In this document: one piece after another, positions 50,533 to 59,545 of the stretch
Layout: each line of letters starts with the position of its first letter
How positions within the stretch are numbered: the first letter of the stretch is position 1
Assembly: GCA_036557785.1 (NCBI GenBank)
Contig: DATBGZ010000088.1
Span: 1 to 64,000 of the forward strand
Source of the DNA: DATBGZ01 sp036557785
GTDB lineage: Bacteria; Actinomycetota; Actinomycetes; Mycobacteriales; Micromonosporaceae
Length of the DNA: 64,000 nucleotides
Direction of reading: 5' to 3'
Translations under genes and position numbers: made by a program
The notes under the pieces: generated by a model
The model's input: the letters and a program-made list of their open reading frames with translations, nothing else
Databases searched by the model: none
Told to the model about the DNA's origin: nothing

Positions 50533-51672
50533 ATGCATCGTGTAACGCGGACGCTCGCGGTAGTCGGCGCGATCGCCCTCGCCGCCGGGTTGGGTGCCTG
50601 TGCCAAGCACGGCGGTGCCGCCACCAACGACGTGACGGTCAGTGCCTCGGAGGAGGCCTGCAGCCTCTCGGTCACCGAGGTGGCCGCCGGGGTCGTGAAG
50701 TTCTCCGTGACCAACAGTGGCTCGAAGATCACCGAATTCTATGTGTTCCAGGGCGACCGTGCGCTCGGCGAGGTCGAGAACATCGCCCCGCAGACGACCC
50801 GAAGCCTCTCGGTCGAGCTGGCCGCCGGCGAGTACACCGGGGTCTGCAAGCCGGGCATGGTCGGTGACGGGATCAGCTCGCCGTTCACGGTCACCGGCAG
50901 CGCCGCCTCGCTGTCGGCCGATCAGAAGCTCAACGACGCGGTGGCGAACTACAAGCAGTATCTGAGCAGCCAGGTGGATCTGCTCGTGCCCGCGACCAAG
51001 CAGTTCACCGACGCCATCCGGGCTCACGACATCGCCAGGGCCAAGCAGCTCTTCGCCACCGCCCGGTCCTACTACGAGACCATTGAGCCGGTCGCGGAGA
51101 GCTTCGGCGACCTCGATCCGGCCATCGATGCTCGTGAGGGTGACACCGAGGCGGGAGCGCCGTGGACGGGCTTCCACGCGATCGAGAAGCACCTCTGGGT
51201 CGACGGTGACATCAGCGGCGACGCCCAGCTCGCCGACAAGCTCGACGCAGACGTCGCGTCCCTGGTCGACCTTGTGCGGGACGTGCAGCTGCAGCCCTTG
51301 CAGATCGCTAACGGCGCCAAGGAGCTGCTCGACGAGGTCGCCACCAGCAAGATCACCGGCGAGGAGGACCGCTACTCGCATACCGATCTGTGGGACTTCG
51401 CGGCGAACATCGCCGGCGCCAAGGCCGCGGTGGATGCCCTGCGCCCAGCACTCTCCGAGCGTGACGCGTCGCTGATGTCCGATGTGGACTCTTCCTTCAC
51501 GGGGCTGGAGGACCTGCTCGCGACGCACAAGTCCGGCGACGGGTACGTGCTCTACAACGACCTGAGCGACACGCAGGTCAGGGCCCTCGCTGACGCGGTC
51601 AGCGGCCTGGCCGAGCCGATCAGCAAGGTGGCCGCTGCCATCAGCGCCCCCACCCCGAGCACGACCCAGTAG
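50533..51672 (+). CDS. efeO: EfeO iron-uptake lipoprotein
   Basis: 379 residues. Signal peptide with lipobox LGAC (Cys23), a cupredoxin-like N-terminal domain (about 35-130) and an M75 (imelysin-type) domain (about 135-370) containing GFHAIEKHLW with the HxxE metal motif. Binds iron outside the membrane for EfeU. ATG 50533 follows AAAGGAG. 57 bp after efeU. Confidence 0.94.
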   Translation: MHRVTRTLAVVGAIALAAGLGACAKHGGAATNDVTVSASEEACSLSVTEVAAGVVKFSVTNSGSKITEFYVFQGDRALGEVENIAPQTTRSLSVELAAGEYTGVCKPGMVGDGISSPFTVTGSAASLSADQKLNDAVANYKQYLSSQVDLLVPATKQFTDAIRAHDIARAKQLFATARSYYETIEPVAESFGDLDPAIDAREGDTEAGAPWTGFHAIEKHLWVDGDISGDAQLADKLDADVASLVDLVRDVQLQPLQIANGAKELLDEVATSKITGEEDRYSHTDLWDFAANIAGAKAAVDALRPALSERDASLMSDVDSSFTGLEDLLATHKSGDGYVLYNDLSDTQVRALADAVSGLAEPISKVAAAISAPTPSTTQ

Positions 51673-51712
51673 CCCGCCTCCGGTTGTGGTGTGACAAGAG
51701 GAGGTACCTGGC

Positions 51713-52975
51713 ATGGCGAGACTCTCGCGGCGGGCGGTGCTGGGCATCGCGGGAGCCGGAGCCGCCGGCGTCGTGACCGGGGGCGCGGTCGGGCTGGCGC
51801 TGGGCGACCGCGAGCGCCCGGCGGGTGGCGAGGGCTCCGGTGCCGTCGAGTTCTGGGGCGAGCATCAGGCCGGCATCGTGACCCCGGCCCAGGACCGGCT
51901 GCACTTCGCGGCCTTCGATGTCACCACAACCCGGCGCGAGGAGCTCGTGGCGTTGCTGCAGCGGTGGACGGCGGCGGCGGCGCGGATGACCGCCGGGCAG
52001 GACGCCAGCCCGACCGGTGCCGTCGGCGGCAGCCCGGAGGCGCCGCCGGATGACACCGGCGAGGCGCTGGGCCTTGCCCCGTCCCAGCTCACGCTCACCG
52101 TCGGCTTTGGCCCGGGCCTGTTCCGAGCCGTCGACGGCACCGATCCGTTCGGCCTCGGCACCGCCCGACCGCCGGCACTCGCGGACCTGCCGCACTTCCC
52201 CGGCGACGACCTGCAGCCGCAGATCTCTGGCGGCGATCTGTGCGTGCAGGCGTGCGCGAACGATCCGCAGGTCGCGGTGCACGCGATCCGCAACCTCGTG
52301 CGGATGGGCTTCGGCACGGTCAGCGTGCGCTGGTCGCAGCTGGGCTTCGGCCGTACCTCCTCGACGAGCGCGGCCCAGGCCACGCCGCGCAACCTCATGG
52401 GCTTCAAGGACGGAACCGACAACCTCAAGGGCGAGCAGGCCGACCTCCTCCGGGAGCACGTATGGGTGCAGCCCGGCGACGGACCGTCCTGGATGGAGGG
52501 TGGCAGCTATCTGGTCACCCGCAAGATCCGGATGCACATCGAGACCTGGGACCGGACCTCGCTGCGCGAGCAGGAGCAGATCATCGGCCGGGACAAGGCC
52601 GACGGGGCGCCGTTGGGCCAGAGCGCCGAGTTCGACCCGCCCGACTTCCAGGTCGCCGGGGCCGGTGGCGCACCCGTCATCCCGGCCGACGCGCACGTCC
52701 GCCTCGCGCACCCGGACCAGAACGACGGCGTACGGCTGCTGCGTCGGGGGTACAACTTCGTCGACGGGTCGGACGGCCTGGGGCGCCTGGAGGCCGGGCT
52801 GTTCTTCATGGCGTACCAGCGCGACCCGCGCCGGCAGTTCGTGGCGGTGCAGAGCCGGCTCGCCGCCAACGACGCCCTCAACGAGTACATCGTGCACGTC
52901 TCCAGCGCGGTGTTCGCCTGTCCGGGGGGTGTCCCGGGTCCCGGCGACTACTGGGGCAGCGCGCTGTTCGGCTGA
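51713..52975 (+). CDS. efeB: EfeB Dyp-type heme peroxidase
   Basis: 420 residues. Tat signal (LSRRAVLGIAGAG, R6-R7) exporting the folded heme protein; Dyp motif NLMGFKDGTDNLK (about 225-237) with the catalytic Asp, and the distal region FMAYQRDPRRQF. Takes part in iron release/oxidation for EfeU-O. 40 bp after efeO; the stop overlaps the convergent RDD gene by 28 bp. Confidence 0.94.
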   Translation: MARLSRRAVLGIAGAGAAGVVTGGAVGLALGDRERPAGGEGSGAVEFWGEHQAGIVTPAQDRLHFAAFDVTTTRREELVALLQRWTAAAARMTAGQDASPTGAVGGSPEAPPDDTGEALGLAPSQLTLTVGFGPGLFRAVDGTDPFGLGTARPPALADLPHFPGDDLQPQISGGDLCVQACANDPQVAVHAIRNLVRMGFGTVSVRWSQLGFGRTSSTSAAQATPRNLMGFKDGTDNLKGEQADLLREHVWVQPGDGPSWMEGGSYLVTRKIRMHIETWDRTSLREQEQIIGRDKADGAPLGQSAEFDPPDFQVAGAGGAPVIPADAHVRLAHPDQNDGVRLLRRGYNFVDGSDGLGRLEAGLFFMAYQRDPRRQFVAVQSRLAANDALNEYIVHVSSAVFACPGGVPGPGDYWGSALFG

Positions 52976-53916
52976 GCCGGGGCCTTGCCCCGCTTGCCCC
53001 GGGGCACTCGGGCCTGCACGGCTGGGGGCGCGATCGCCGCGGTCAGTTCCGGCCACACCATCGCGGCGCGCGATCGTACGGCCGCCAGGTTGCGCATGGC
53101 GCGCTGGTGCCGTTCGGCATGGACCGCCGCGAGGTACATCCAGGCCGGTGTCCCGGGTGGTGGCGGGGGATTGACGACGGCGGCGACCTCGCGCGTGAGC
53201 CGCTCACCCAGCACGCTGCGGGCAGGCTCGCGCAGCGAACGGTTGCGGGCAAGGAAGCTGCGTACCGCGAAGGCGAGGTCGTCGTCCAGATCAGCCAGGT
53301 CGAGGGTCGCGGCCCACATGGTCAGGCCGGGCGGCATGGCGGGCACCCAGCCCCACGCGGTCGGCGTCCGTTCATGGATGACGATGGTGCCCGCGACGTG
53401 GTCGCCCACCCGCTTGTTCAACGGATTGGCGATCATCGTCCAGATCGCGACCATCCAGGTGACCGGCGGCAGGAACAGACCCGGAAACTCGATGGAGAGC
53501 GCGATCAGGGTTCGGGTCAGCGCCTGCCGGAAGGTCACCGGACCACCGTCGTTCCGGACCACCCGCAGGCCGAAGATCATCTTTCCGAGCGTCCGCCCAC
53601 GGGTGAGGGTCTCCATCATCACGGGGTAGCCCACGAACACCGCGATGACGACGGCGAAGAGCATCGCCTGGAAGATGGCGGGGTCGGCCGCGACCACTCC
53701 GGCGCTGAGGACGAGCAACACGATCGTGCCCACGAGGAAGAGGAGCCACAGCAGGACCACCTGGATGAGGAGGTCGACCATGCGGGCCAGCGCCCGCGAA
53801 CCAGGGCCGGCGACCCGCATATCGAGGTGCACCGCCTCGCCGGTGACGATCCGGGTCTGGCCCACAGCGTCGGGCGGCATGACGCTCGGCGCGCTTGCCG
53901 GCGGGGCGACGGTCAC
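52948..53916 (-). CDS. RDD-family membrane protein
   Basis: 322 residues. RDD domain: the leading Arg-Asp-type segment (ARMVDLLIQVV), two hydrophobic stretches (about 44-66, 82-100), TRGRTLGKMIFGLRVV and KRVGDHVAGTIVI. The C-terminal ~130 residues are soluble and basic. RDD proteins next to SpoIIM/DUF58/MoxR genes are a conserved actinobacterial group; function unknown, ion transport has been proposed. GTG 53916 is chosen. Divergent from the SpoIIM-like gene. Confidence 0.85.
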   Translation of the reverse strand: MTVAPPASAPSVMPPDAVGQTRIVTGEAVHLDMRVAGPGSRALARMVDLLIQVVLLWLLFLVGTIVLLVLSAGVVAADPAIFQAMLFAVVIAVFVGYPVMMETLTRGRTLGKMIFGLRVVRNDGGPVTFRQALTRTLIALSIEFPGLFLPPVTWMVAIWTMIANPLNKRVGDHVAGTIVIHERTPTAWGWVPAMPPGLTMWAATLDLADLDDDLAFAVRSFLARNRSLREPARSVLGERLTREVAAVVNPPPPPGTPAWMYLAAVHAERHQRAMRNLAAVRSRAAMVWPELTAAIAPPAVQARVPRGKRGKAPAQPNSALPQ

Positions 53917-54003
53917 CGGACCAGTGTGACCTACCTGTACCGTTCCACGCAGACCTACCTCGGATGCTGCCGGGGACCCGGAGTGCTGCGGTCAGGAGCG
54001 GTC

Positions 54004-55005
54004 GTGGATCTGGACGCGTTCGTCACCGAGCATGGCGCGGAGTGGAACCGCCTGCAGATGCTCACCACCATGCGTAAGCGCAAGCTGACCCCGCAGCAGG
54101 TTGATGAACTGGTGATGCTCTACCGGCGCACGGCCACCCACCTGTCAGTGGTGCGCAGCCGGTCGGGCGACCCGGCGCTGGTCGCCTGGCTGTCCCGGCT
54201 CGTGCTGCAGGCGCGAGCATCGGTCTCTGTCTCGGCGGGCTTCTCCGGCGCGGCCGTCGGACGGTTCTTCGCGGTGTCGTTCCCGGCCGAGGTCTACCGA
54301 GCGCGTCGCTGGGTCATCGGCGTGGCGATCGGCTTCCTCGCCTTCTCCGTCGTGCTCGGTATCCTCGTGGCGCGCGACAAGTCGATTGCCCTGTCGGTGC
54401 TCTCCCAGGAGGACATCGACCAACTCGTCAACAACGATTTCGCCGCCTACTACTCGCAGTACGCGCCACAGAACTTCGCCTCCCTCGTCTGGCTCAACAA
54501 CACCTTCGTCTCGGCGATCTGCCTGGCGGGAGGGGTGCTGATCGTGCCCACCCTCTACATGCTGTTCGCCAACGCGCTCAACGTCGGCGTGATCGGCGGC
54601 CTCATGGTCGGTGCGGGCCGCGCGGACGTCTTCTTCGGGCTCATCACCGTGCACGGACTGCTCGAGCTGACCTGTGTCTTCATCGCCGCCGGTGCGGGCC
54701 TGCGCATCGGCTGGGCGTGGGTCGCGCCCGGCCCGCTGCTTACCCGGGGCCAGTCCGTGGCGCGTGCGGGTCGCCAGGCGACCGTGGTGGCGCTCGGAGT
54801 CGGGGTCACGCTCGGGGTCAGCGGGCTCGTGGAAGCCTTCGTCACGCCGGCTCCCATCCCGGTCGCCCTCAAGCTCCTCCTCGGTGGTGGGGTCTGGCTC
54901 GCGTTCGTGTCCTACGTCGCGGTGGCAGGCGGTTCGGCACTGCGCCGCGGCGAGACCGGCGATGTCGTCGCCTATGAGCGTGAGGCGCTCGCGCCCACGG
55001 TCTGA
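54004..55005 (+). CDS. SpoIIM-like (stage II sporulation protein M) membrane protein
   Basis: 333 residues. N-terminal cytoplasmic helical part (1-95), then five or so membrane helices in the SpoIIM/DUF95 domain (about 98-310), including FGLITVHGLLELTCVFIAAG. GTG 54004 follows AGGAG; the frame is open from 52240 but that part is antisense. Spans the membrane; a role in peptidoglycan remodelling or vesicle/division control is only inferred from the family. Ends 5 bp from the convergent DUF58 gene. Confidence 0.88.
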   Translation: MDLDAFVTEHGAEWNRLQMLTTMRKRKLTPQQVDELVMLYRRTATHLSVVRSRSGDPALVAWLSRLVLQARASVSVSAGFSGAAVGRFFAVSFPAEVYRARRWVIGVAIGFLAFSVVLGILVARDKSIALSVLSQEDIDQLVNNDFAAYYSQYAPQNFASLVWLNNTFVSAICLAGGVLIVPTLYMLFANALNVGVIGGLMVGAGRADVFFGLITVHGLLELTCVFIAAGAGLRIGWAWVAPGPLLTRGQSVARAGRQATVVALGVGVTLGVSGLVEAFVTPAPIPVALKLLLGGGVWLAFVSYVAVAGGSALRRGETGDVVAYEREALAPTV

Positions 55006-55010
55006 GCCGG

Positions 55011-56399
55011 CTACAGACGTCCGGCCGCCTTGAGCGCGAGGTAGCGGTCCGTCACGACCGAGGCGAACGTCTGCGCCGGTTCGTCCACAACGGACACGCC
55101 GTGCCGGGCCAGTGCGCCGCGCACGCGGTTCAGTTCGGCGAGCCCACGCTGCGCGGCCGCAGCGGTGTGGATCGCGTCAGCGCTGTGGTGGCGGGCCGCG
55201 AGCGCGTCGAGGGCCGGGTCGTGCACGGCCGCGACGAACACGGTGTGCCGGCTGACCAGACTCGGCAGCACCGGCACCAGGCCCTCGCCGAGCGCCCCGG
55301 GGTCCAGTGTCGTGAAGAGCACGACGAGCGCACGCTTGCGCTCGGCGCGCAGGACCTCGGCCACGACCCGGCCGAAGTCGGTCTCCACGAGGGCCGGCGA
55401 GAGCATCGCCAGGGCGTTGTTGATCCGGTAGAGATGCCGGGTCGAGTTCGCCGAGATGTTCACATGTGTGGCAGTATCGATGGCAAGCAGGTCGACCTTG
55501 TCGCCGGCGTGGGCGGCGACGCTCGCCAGCAGCAGCGCGGCGTCGATGTGCAGGTCGAGCCGCGGCTCGCCCGAGGCTTCGCTCTCGTCGGTGTACGGGA
55601 CCGGCGGGTCGTCGGGCCCGGCCGGGGGCGTGGTCGCGATCCGGCCCGCGCTGGTGCGACCGGTGTCGATGACGCAGAGCACGCGGCGGTCGCGCTCTGG
55701 CCGCCACTGCTTGCTGACGAGATGCTCCCGGCGAGCGCTGGCGCGCCAGTCGATCCCCCGCGGGTCATCGCCGGTCACGTACTCGCGCAGGGAGTCGAAC
55801 TCGCTGCCCTGGCCGCGGCCACGCGTAACGACCATGCCTTCGATGATCCGCAGCCGGGCGAGCTTCTCGGGTAGCAGCCGGCGGGAGCGAAACTCCGGCA
55901 GTGCCCGCACTGTCCATGGTGGAGTGAGCCGGTCCGCCGCGCGTCGCCAGGTCTGGCGGAACGCCAGCCCGAGTGGACCATAGGACCGCACGGTCACGCG
56001 CGCGGCCGGTCGGTCCCCGCGGCGGATGGGCGTGAGCACGGTCGGCAGTGCCGCGGTCTGGCTGGGGTCCAGGACGAGATCGTGCGCGTACGGTTCGCCG
56101 GCGCCCGCCGAGGGCACCCAGGCGTCGCGTACCTGCGCCCGCATCGTCCGTACGGAGTCGTTGGTGACGTGCAGCGTCACCGTGACCGAGTCGCCCAGGC
56201 GTACCTGGGTCGGGCCTTCGCGGCGCAACCGGACCTCACCGGCCGGCGCCGCGACCAGCCAGTCCAACCCCGTGACCAGGGCAACCACCCCGGCCGCGAC
56301 CAGGACCGCGGACCAGGGGCGTAGCCCCACCCGGTCCGACACCGCGATGCCGATGCCGCCGAGCACGACGAGCAGCGCGGCAACCCGCCACGTCAGCAC
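55011..56399 (-). CDS. DUF58 (von Willebrand-type) protein
   Basis: 462 residues. Two N-terminal membrane helices (about 5-25, 28-48), a beta-rich middle, and the DUF58 signature EFDSLREYVTGDDPRGIDWR (about 213-232) followed by a VWA-like domain (VLCVIDTGRTSAG). Partner of MoxR ATPases, thought to act in envelope maturation. GTG 56399. Last gene of the DUF4129-DUF4350-MoxR-DUF58 operon, 33 bp after moxR. Confidence 0.9.
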   Translation of the reverse strand: MLTWRVAALLVVLGGIGIAVSDRVGLRPWSAVLVAAGVVALVTGLDWLVAAPAGEVRLRREGPTQVRLGDSVTVTLHVTNDSVRTMRAQVRDAWVPSAGAGEPYAHDLVLDPSQTAALPTVLTPIRRGDRPAARVTVRSYGPLGLAFRQTWRRAADRLTPPWTVRALPEFRSRRLLPEKLARLRIIEGMVVTRGRGQGSEFDSLREYVTGDDPRGIDWRASARREHLVSKQWRPERDRRVLCVIDTGRTSAGRIATTPPAGPDDPPVPYTDESEASGEPRLDLHIDAALLLASVAAHAGDKVDLLAIDTATHVNISANSTRHLYRINNALAMLSPALVETDFGRVVAEVLRAERKRALVVLFTTLDPGALGEGLVPVLPSLVSRHTVFVAAVHDPALDALAARHHSADAIHTAAAAQRGLAELNRVRGALARHGVSVVDEPAQTFASVVTDRYLALKAAGRL

Positions 56400-56432
56400 C
56401 AGATCACCCCCTCGGTCCGCCGCGTGCGGTCA

Positions 56433-57443
56433 CTAGCGGGGGGTGGGGACGGTGGCGAGCAGGGAGTCCAGCACGGCATCGGCCGTGACCCCCTCGATCT
56501 CCGCCTCGTGGCGCAGTCGGACCCGGTGGCGCAGCACCGGTCGGGCGACCGCCTTGACGTCGTCCGGCGTGACATAGCCGCGACCGGAGAGCCAGGCGAA
56601 TGCCTTGGCTCCGGCGAGCAGTCCGGTCGCGCCTCGCGGCGAGGCGCCGAGGTCCAGCGATGGGGCGGTGCGGGTCGCGCGGCACAGGTCGACGATGTAG
56701 GCGAGCACCCCGTCGGCGACCTGCACCGTCAACGCGGCATCGTGGGCGGCGGCGATGTCCGATCCGTTGGCGACCGGGGTGACTCCGGCCGCGGCGAGGT
56801 TGCGCGGGTCGAAACCGTTGTGATGCGCGCGGAGCACGCCGAACTCCTCGTCGCGGGTCGGCAGCGGCACCGTGAGCTTGAACAGGAACCGGTCCAACTG
56901 CGCCTCCGGCAGAGGGTAGGTCCCCTCGTACTCGACGGGATTCTGCGTCGCCGCGACCAGGAACGGCTCGGACAGCCGGCGCGGGGTTCCCTCCACCGAG
57001 ACCTGCCGCTCCTCCATCACCTCCAGCAGCGATGCCTGCGTCTTCGGCGGCGTCCGGTTGATCTCGTCGGCGAGGAAGAGGTTGGTGAATACCGGCCCGG
57101 GCCGGAACTCGAAGGTCGAGGCGCGCGCGTCGAAGACAAGCGAACCGGTGACGTCGCTGGGCATCAGGTCCGGGGTGAACTGCATCCGCTTCGTGTCGAG
57201 CGCGAGCGCCGCGGCGAGCGTCCGGACGAGCAGCGTCTTCGCCACACCCGGCACGCCCTCGAGCAGGACGTGGCCCCGGCAGATCAGTGCCAGCACCAGG
57301 CCGGTCACGGTCGCGTCCTGACCGACGATCACCTTGCCGATCTCGGCCCGGACCCGGCCCAGGGCCGCGCGTGCGCCGTCGGCGTCGCCGGCCACGACGG
57401 CCGGTGTCCCCGGACTCTGCGGTGCCGCGGTGCTGTACGTCAC
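56433..57443 (-). CDS. MoxR-family AAA+ ATPase
   Basis: 336 residues. Walker A LEGVPGVAKTLLVRTL (about 59), Walker B LADEINRTPPKTQ (about 120), sensor 1 ATQNPVEYEGTYPLPEAQLD. Chaperone-like ATPase that acts with a VWA-domain partner, here DUF58. GTG 57443 overlaps the DUF4350 stop (GTGA). Confidence 0.93.
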   Translation of the reverse strand: MTYSTAAPQSPGTPAVVAGDADGARAALGRVRAEIGKVIVGQDATVTGLVLALICRGHVLLEGVPGVAKTLLVRTLAAALALDTKRMQFTPDLMPSDVTGSLVFDARASTFEFRPGPVFTNLFLADEINRTPPKTQASLLEVMEERQVSVEGTPRRLSEPFLVAATQNPVEYEGTYPLPEAQLDRFLFKLTVPLPTRDEEFGVLRAHHNGFDPRNLAAAGVTPVANGSDIAAAHDAALTVQVADGVLAYIVDLCRATRTAPSLDLGASPRGATGLLAGAKAFAWLSGRGYVTPDDVKAVARPVLRHRVRLRHEAEIEGVTADAVLDSLLATVPTPR

Positions 57444-58834
57444 GGTGATCCTCCTGGTGGTTGGGTCGTCGTTCCCCGTGGGCGGGACAAGAAGGCGGCG
57501 ACGAGCGCGTCGAGCGTGGCGGCGGCGCGGACGAGTTCGTCGTCACGCTCGGGCGCCGGCCCGAACAGGATCAGCTCGGTCGTGGCGGCATCGACGCCCG
57601 CGCGCGAGGCAACCGTGCCGATGAACGCGTCGCGCGCCGGGCCCGGTGTTGCCAGCGCGCGCTCCGGCGACGGGGTCAGCGGGTCGACGACGCGGGCGAG
57701 CCGGGCGATCGCGGCACTGCGCAGGGTTGCCATGCTCGCGGCCCGGGCCCGGATGCGCCGGTAGAGCCGGCCTCGCCCGAGCACGGCCTCGGCGGCCGGC
57801 ACGAGCACCGGCAGCGGTTCGGCCACGGGTGGACCGAGCCGGCGGCCGCGCGCGAGCGCGAGGACCACCGCGGCTGCGGCGACGAGGAGCAGCGCCACCC
57901 AGAGTTGCTCCGGAAACGCCGCCAGGAGCGGGTCGCCGCCGTTGCGGCTGCGGTCGTCATCGTTGCGCCCGTACTGCGGTAGCTCCAACTGCGGCAACGG
58001 GATGCGCACCTCGCTGGCGTGCAGGTCGAGCCAGATCACACGCTGGTCTGCGCTGAGCAGGTTGGTCGCGAGGCCGGCATTGCCGGCCTCGTCGATGCGA
58101 TCGTTGCGGAACGGCTCGGTCGCGCCGACCCAAACCAGATCCACATGGTTGGCACCCGGGACGTCGAACTCCACGACGCTGCCCCGGTAGCAGTCGGCCG
58201 TCTGCCGCGGGTCGACGCCGGTGGTCGTGGCGTCGCCGGTGTCGAAGGTGGCGTAGCTGTCTCTGAGCACGGTGGCCACGCCGGCCCTGCTCGCATACTC
58301 GGCGGAGCAGGCCGGCTCGGCCGTGGTCGTGGCCCACCGGCTGTGGGCCACCCCGGCCGGCACCAAGGAGAAGAGCTGACCGAGCAGACCGGGCTTGACG
58401 AGGACGACCCGGTGCCGCCCCGACATCTCCGCGAGCGCGAACATGAGCCGGCCGTCCATATAGTCCGGTGCGGGCACGAAGATCGTCGCGTCCTGCCCCG
58501 CCGCGGCCGCGACCGCGTCCGCGCTCGAGGTCACCCGGACGATCGTGACGCCACGTGCCTGCAGCAGCTCCGCGAGCTGGCTCGCGCCGTGCCGCCCGGT
58601 TCCGGTGGGCGACAGCGTGCCAGGATCGCGGAAGTTCGGCTGCTGGTACGCGTGCATGGCGTAGGTGAGAACCCAGAACACGGCGACGACGCCGAGCGGG
58701 ATCACGACGTGGTACCACCGCCGTTCGCGGCTGCGGGGTGCCGGCGGTGGGGATACCCCGAACCCGGTCGGGCCGGGGGACACGGGCGGCGCCAGCGCGG
58801 GCGCCGACCCCATGGACAGAGCGGTGTGGCTCAT
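57440..58834 (-). CDS. DUF4350-family membrane protein
   Basis: 464 residues. One N-terminal membrane helix (about 38-58), a large extracytoplasmic domain (about 60-320) and a second membrane helix (about 325-345) before a cytoplasmic tail. ATG 58834 overlaps the DUF4129 stop by 4 bp (ATGA), so the longer frame upstream to 59032 is rejected. Conserved middle gene of the MoxR operon; function unknown. Confidence 0.88.
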   Translation of the reverse strand: MSHTALSMGSAPALAPPVSPGPTGFGVSPPPAPRSRERRWYHVVIPLGVVAVFWVLTYAMHAYQQPNFRDPGTLSPTGTGRHGASQLAELLQARGVTIVRVTSSADAVAAAAGQDATIFVPAPDYMDGRLMFALAEMSGRHRVVLVKPGLLGQLFSLVPAGVAHSRWATTTAEPACSAEYASRAGVATVLRDSYATFDTGDATTTGVDPRQTADCYRGSVVEFDVPGANHVDLVWVGATEPFRNDRIDEAGNAGLATNLLSADQRVIWLDLHASEVRIPLPQLELPQYGRNDDDRSRNGGDPLLAAFPEQLWVALLLVAAAAVVLALARGRRLGPPVAEPLPVLVPAAEAVLGRGRLYRRIRARAASMATLRSAAIARLARVVDPLTPSPERALATPGPARDAFIGTVASRAGVDAATTELILFGPAPERDDELVRAAATLDALVAAFLSRPRGTTTQPPGGSP

Positions 58835-59487
58835 CCGGTCACGCTCGCAGGGGACTGCGCCGCGATCTCGGCCACGGCTGCCGCATGCGTGCGCATCGCC
58901 GCGTCGTCCGCAACTGTCGCCGGGCGCAGGCCGTACCAGATCTCGGAGAAGATGCCAGCCGCCGCCCCCAGGGGACTGCTCAGCGCCGGGCGCACCCTCG
59001 CGCCCACGGCGGCAAGCTCCATGACCGTCCACCCGGGACTGGACGGGAGCAGGTCACGCTCGATGAGCCCGCGCAGCATCGCCCGCAGCCGCTCCCGTAC
59101 GGCCTCGGCGTACCGCCCCGCCGCGGCGAGCTGGTCGGCGGTGAGGGTGAGCACCTCGGCCGGCAGGTCCGGCACCTCGTCGTCGGGCAGGGTCGGTGTC
59201 TGCGGCTCTTCGGTGCCGCGCGGGCGTCTGCGCCACCGCAGGCGCCAGCGCAGTCGCCCGAGACGTCGCCGCCCGGACCGGGCGCGCCGGTCGCGGCGTG
59301 CGCGGCGCGCTTCACGGCCGCCGGCCAGGTTCCAGTTCCAGGGCAGCCACGCGGGCCAGAAGTACCACGCCACACCGACGAGGAGAGCGGCGATGATGGA
59401 GAGGAATATCAGCGTCGGCACGCTCAGACCGACCGTCTCCGACAGGTCGGCCACCCACTCGTCCCAGGCCCGGGTCAGCGCGTCCAT
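58831..59487 (-). CDS. DUF4129-family membrane protein
   Basis: 218 residues. One membrane helix (about 22-45), an Arg-rich cytoplasmic linker (about 60-92) and a C-terminal DUF4129 domain (about 110-215) with YAEAVRERLRAMLRGLIERD. Conserved first or second gene of the MoxR operon. Its first codons lie in a 30-bp-period repeat. Confidence 0.86.
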   Translation of the reverse strand: MDALTRAWDEWVADLSETVGLSVPTLIFLSIIAALLVGVAWYFWPAWLPWNWNLAGGREARRARRDRRARSGRRRLGRLRWRLRWRRRPRGTEEPQTPTLPDDEVPDLPAEVLTLTADQLAAAGRYAEAVRERLRAMLRGLIERDLLPSSPGWTVMELAAVGARVRPALSSPLGAAAGIFSEIWYGLRPATVADDAAMRTHAAAVAEIAAQSPASVTG

Positions 59488-59535
59488 GAAGCCCGCCCAC
59501 CCAGCCTGCCCACCCGAGAAGCCCGCCCACCCAGC
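59488..59535. repeat. 30-bp-period duplication ahead of DUF4129 gene
   Basis: An 18-bp block, GAAGCCCGCCCACCCAGC, occurs at 59488-59505 and 59518-59535. It occupies the 58-bp gap between the DUF4129 start and the upstream gene's stop, covering the region where a ribosome site would lie. Confidence 0.75.
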
Positions 59536-59545
59536 CCGCTACCCG

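Noticed and set aside
58835..59032. N-terminal extension of the DUF4350 protein
   Set aside because: Lies inside the DUF4129 gene; ATG 58834 with ATGA overlap is a better start.
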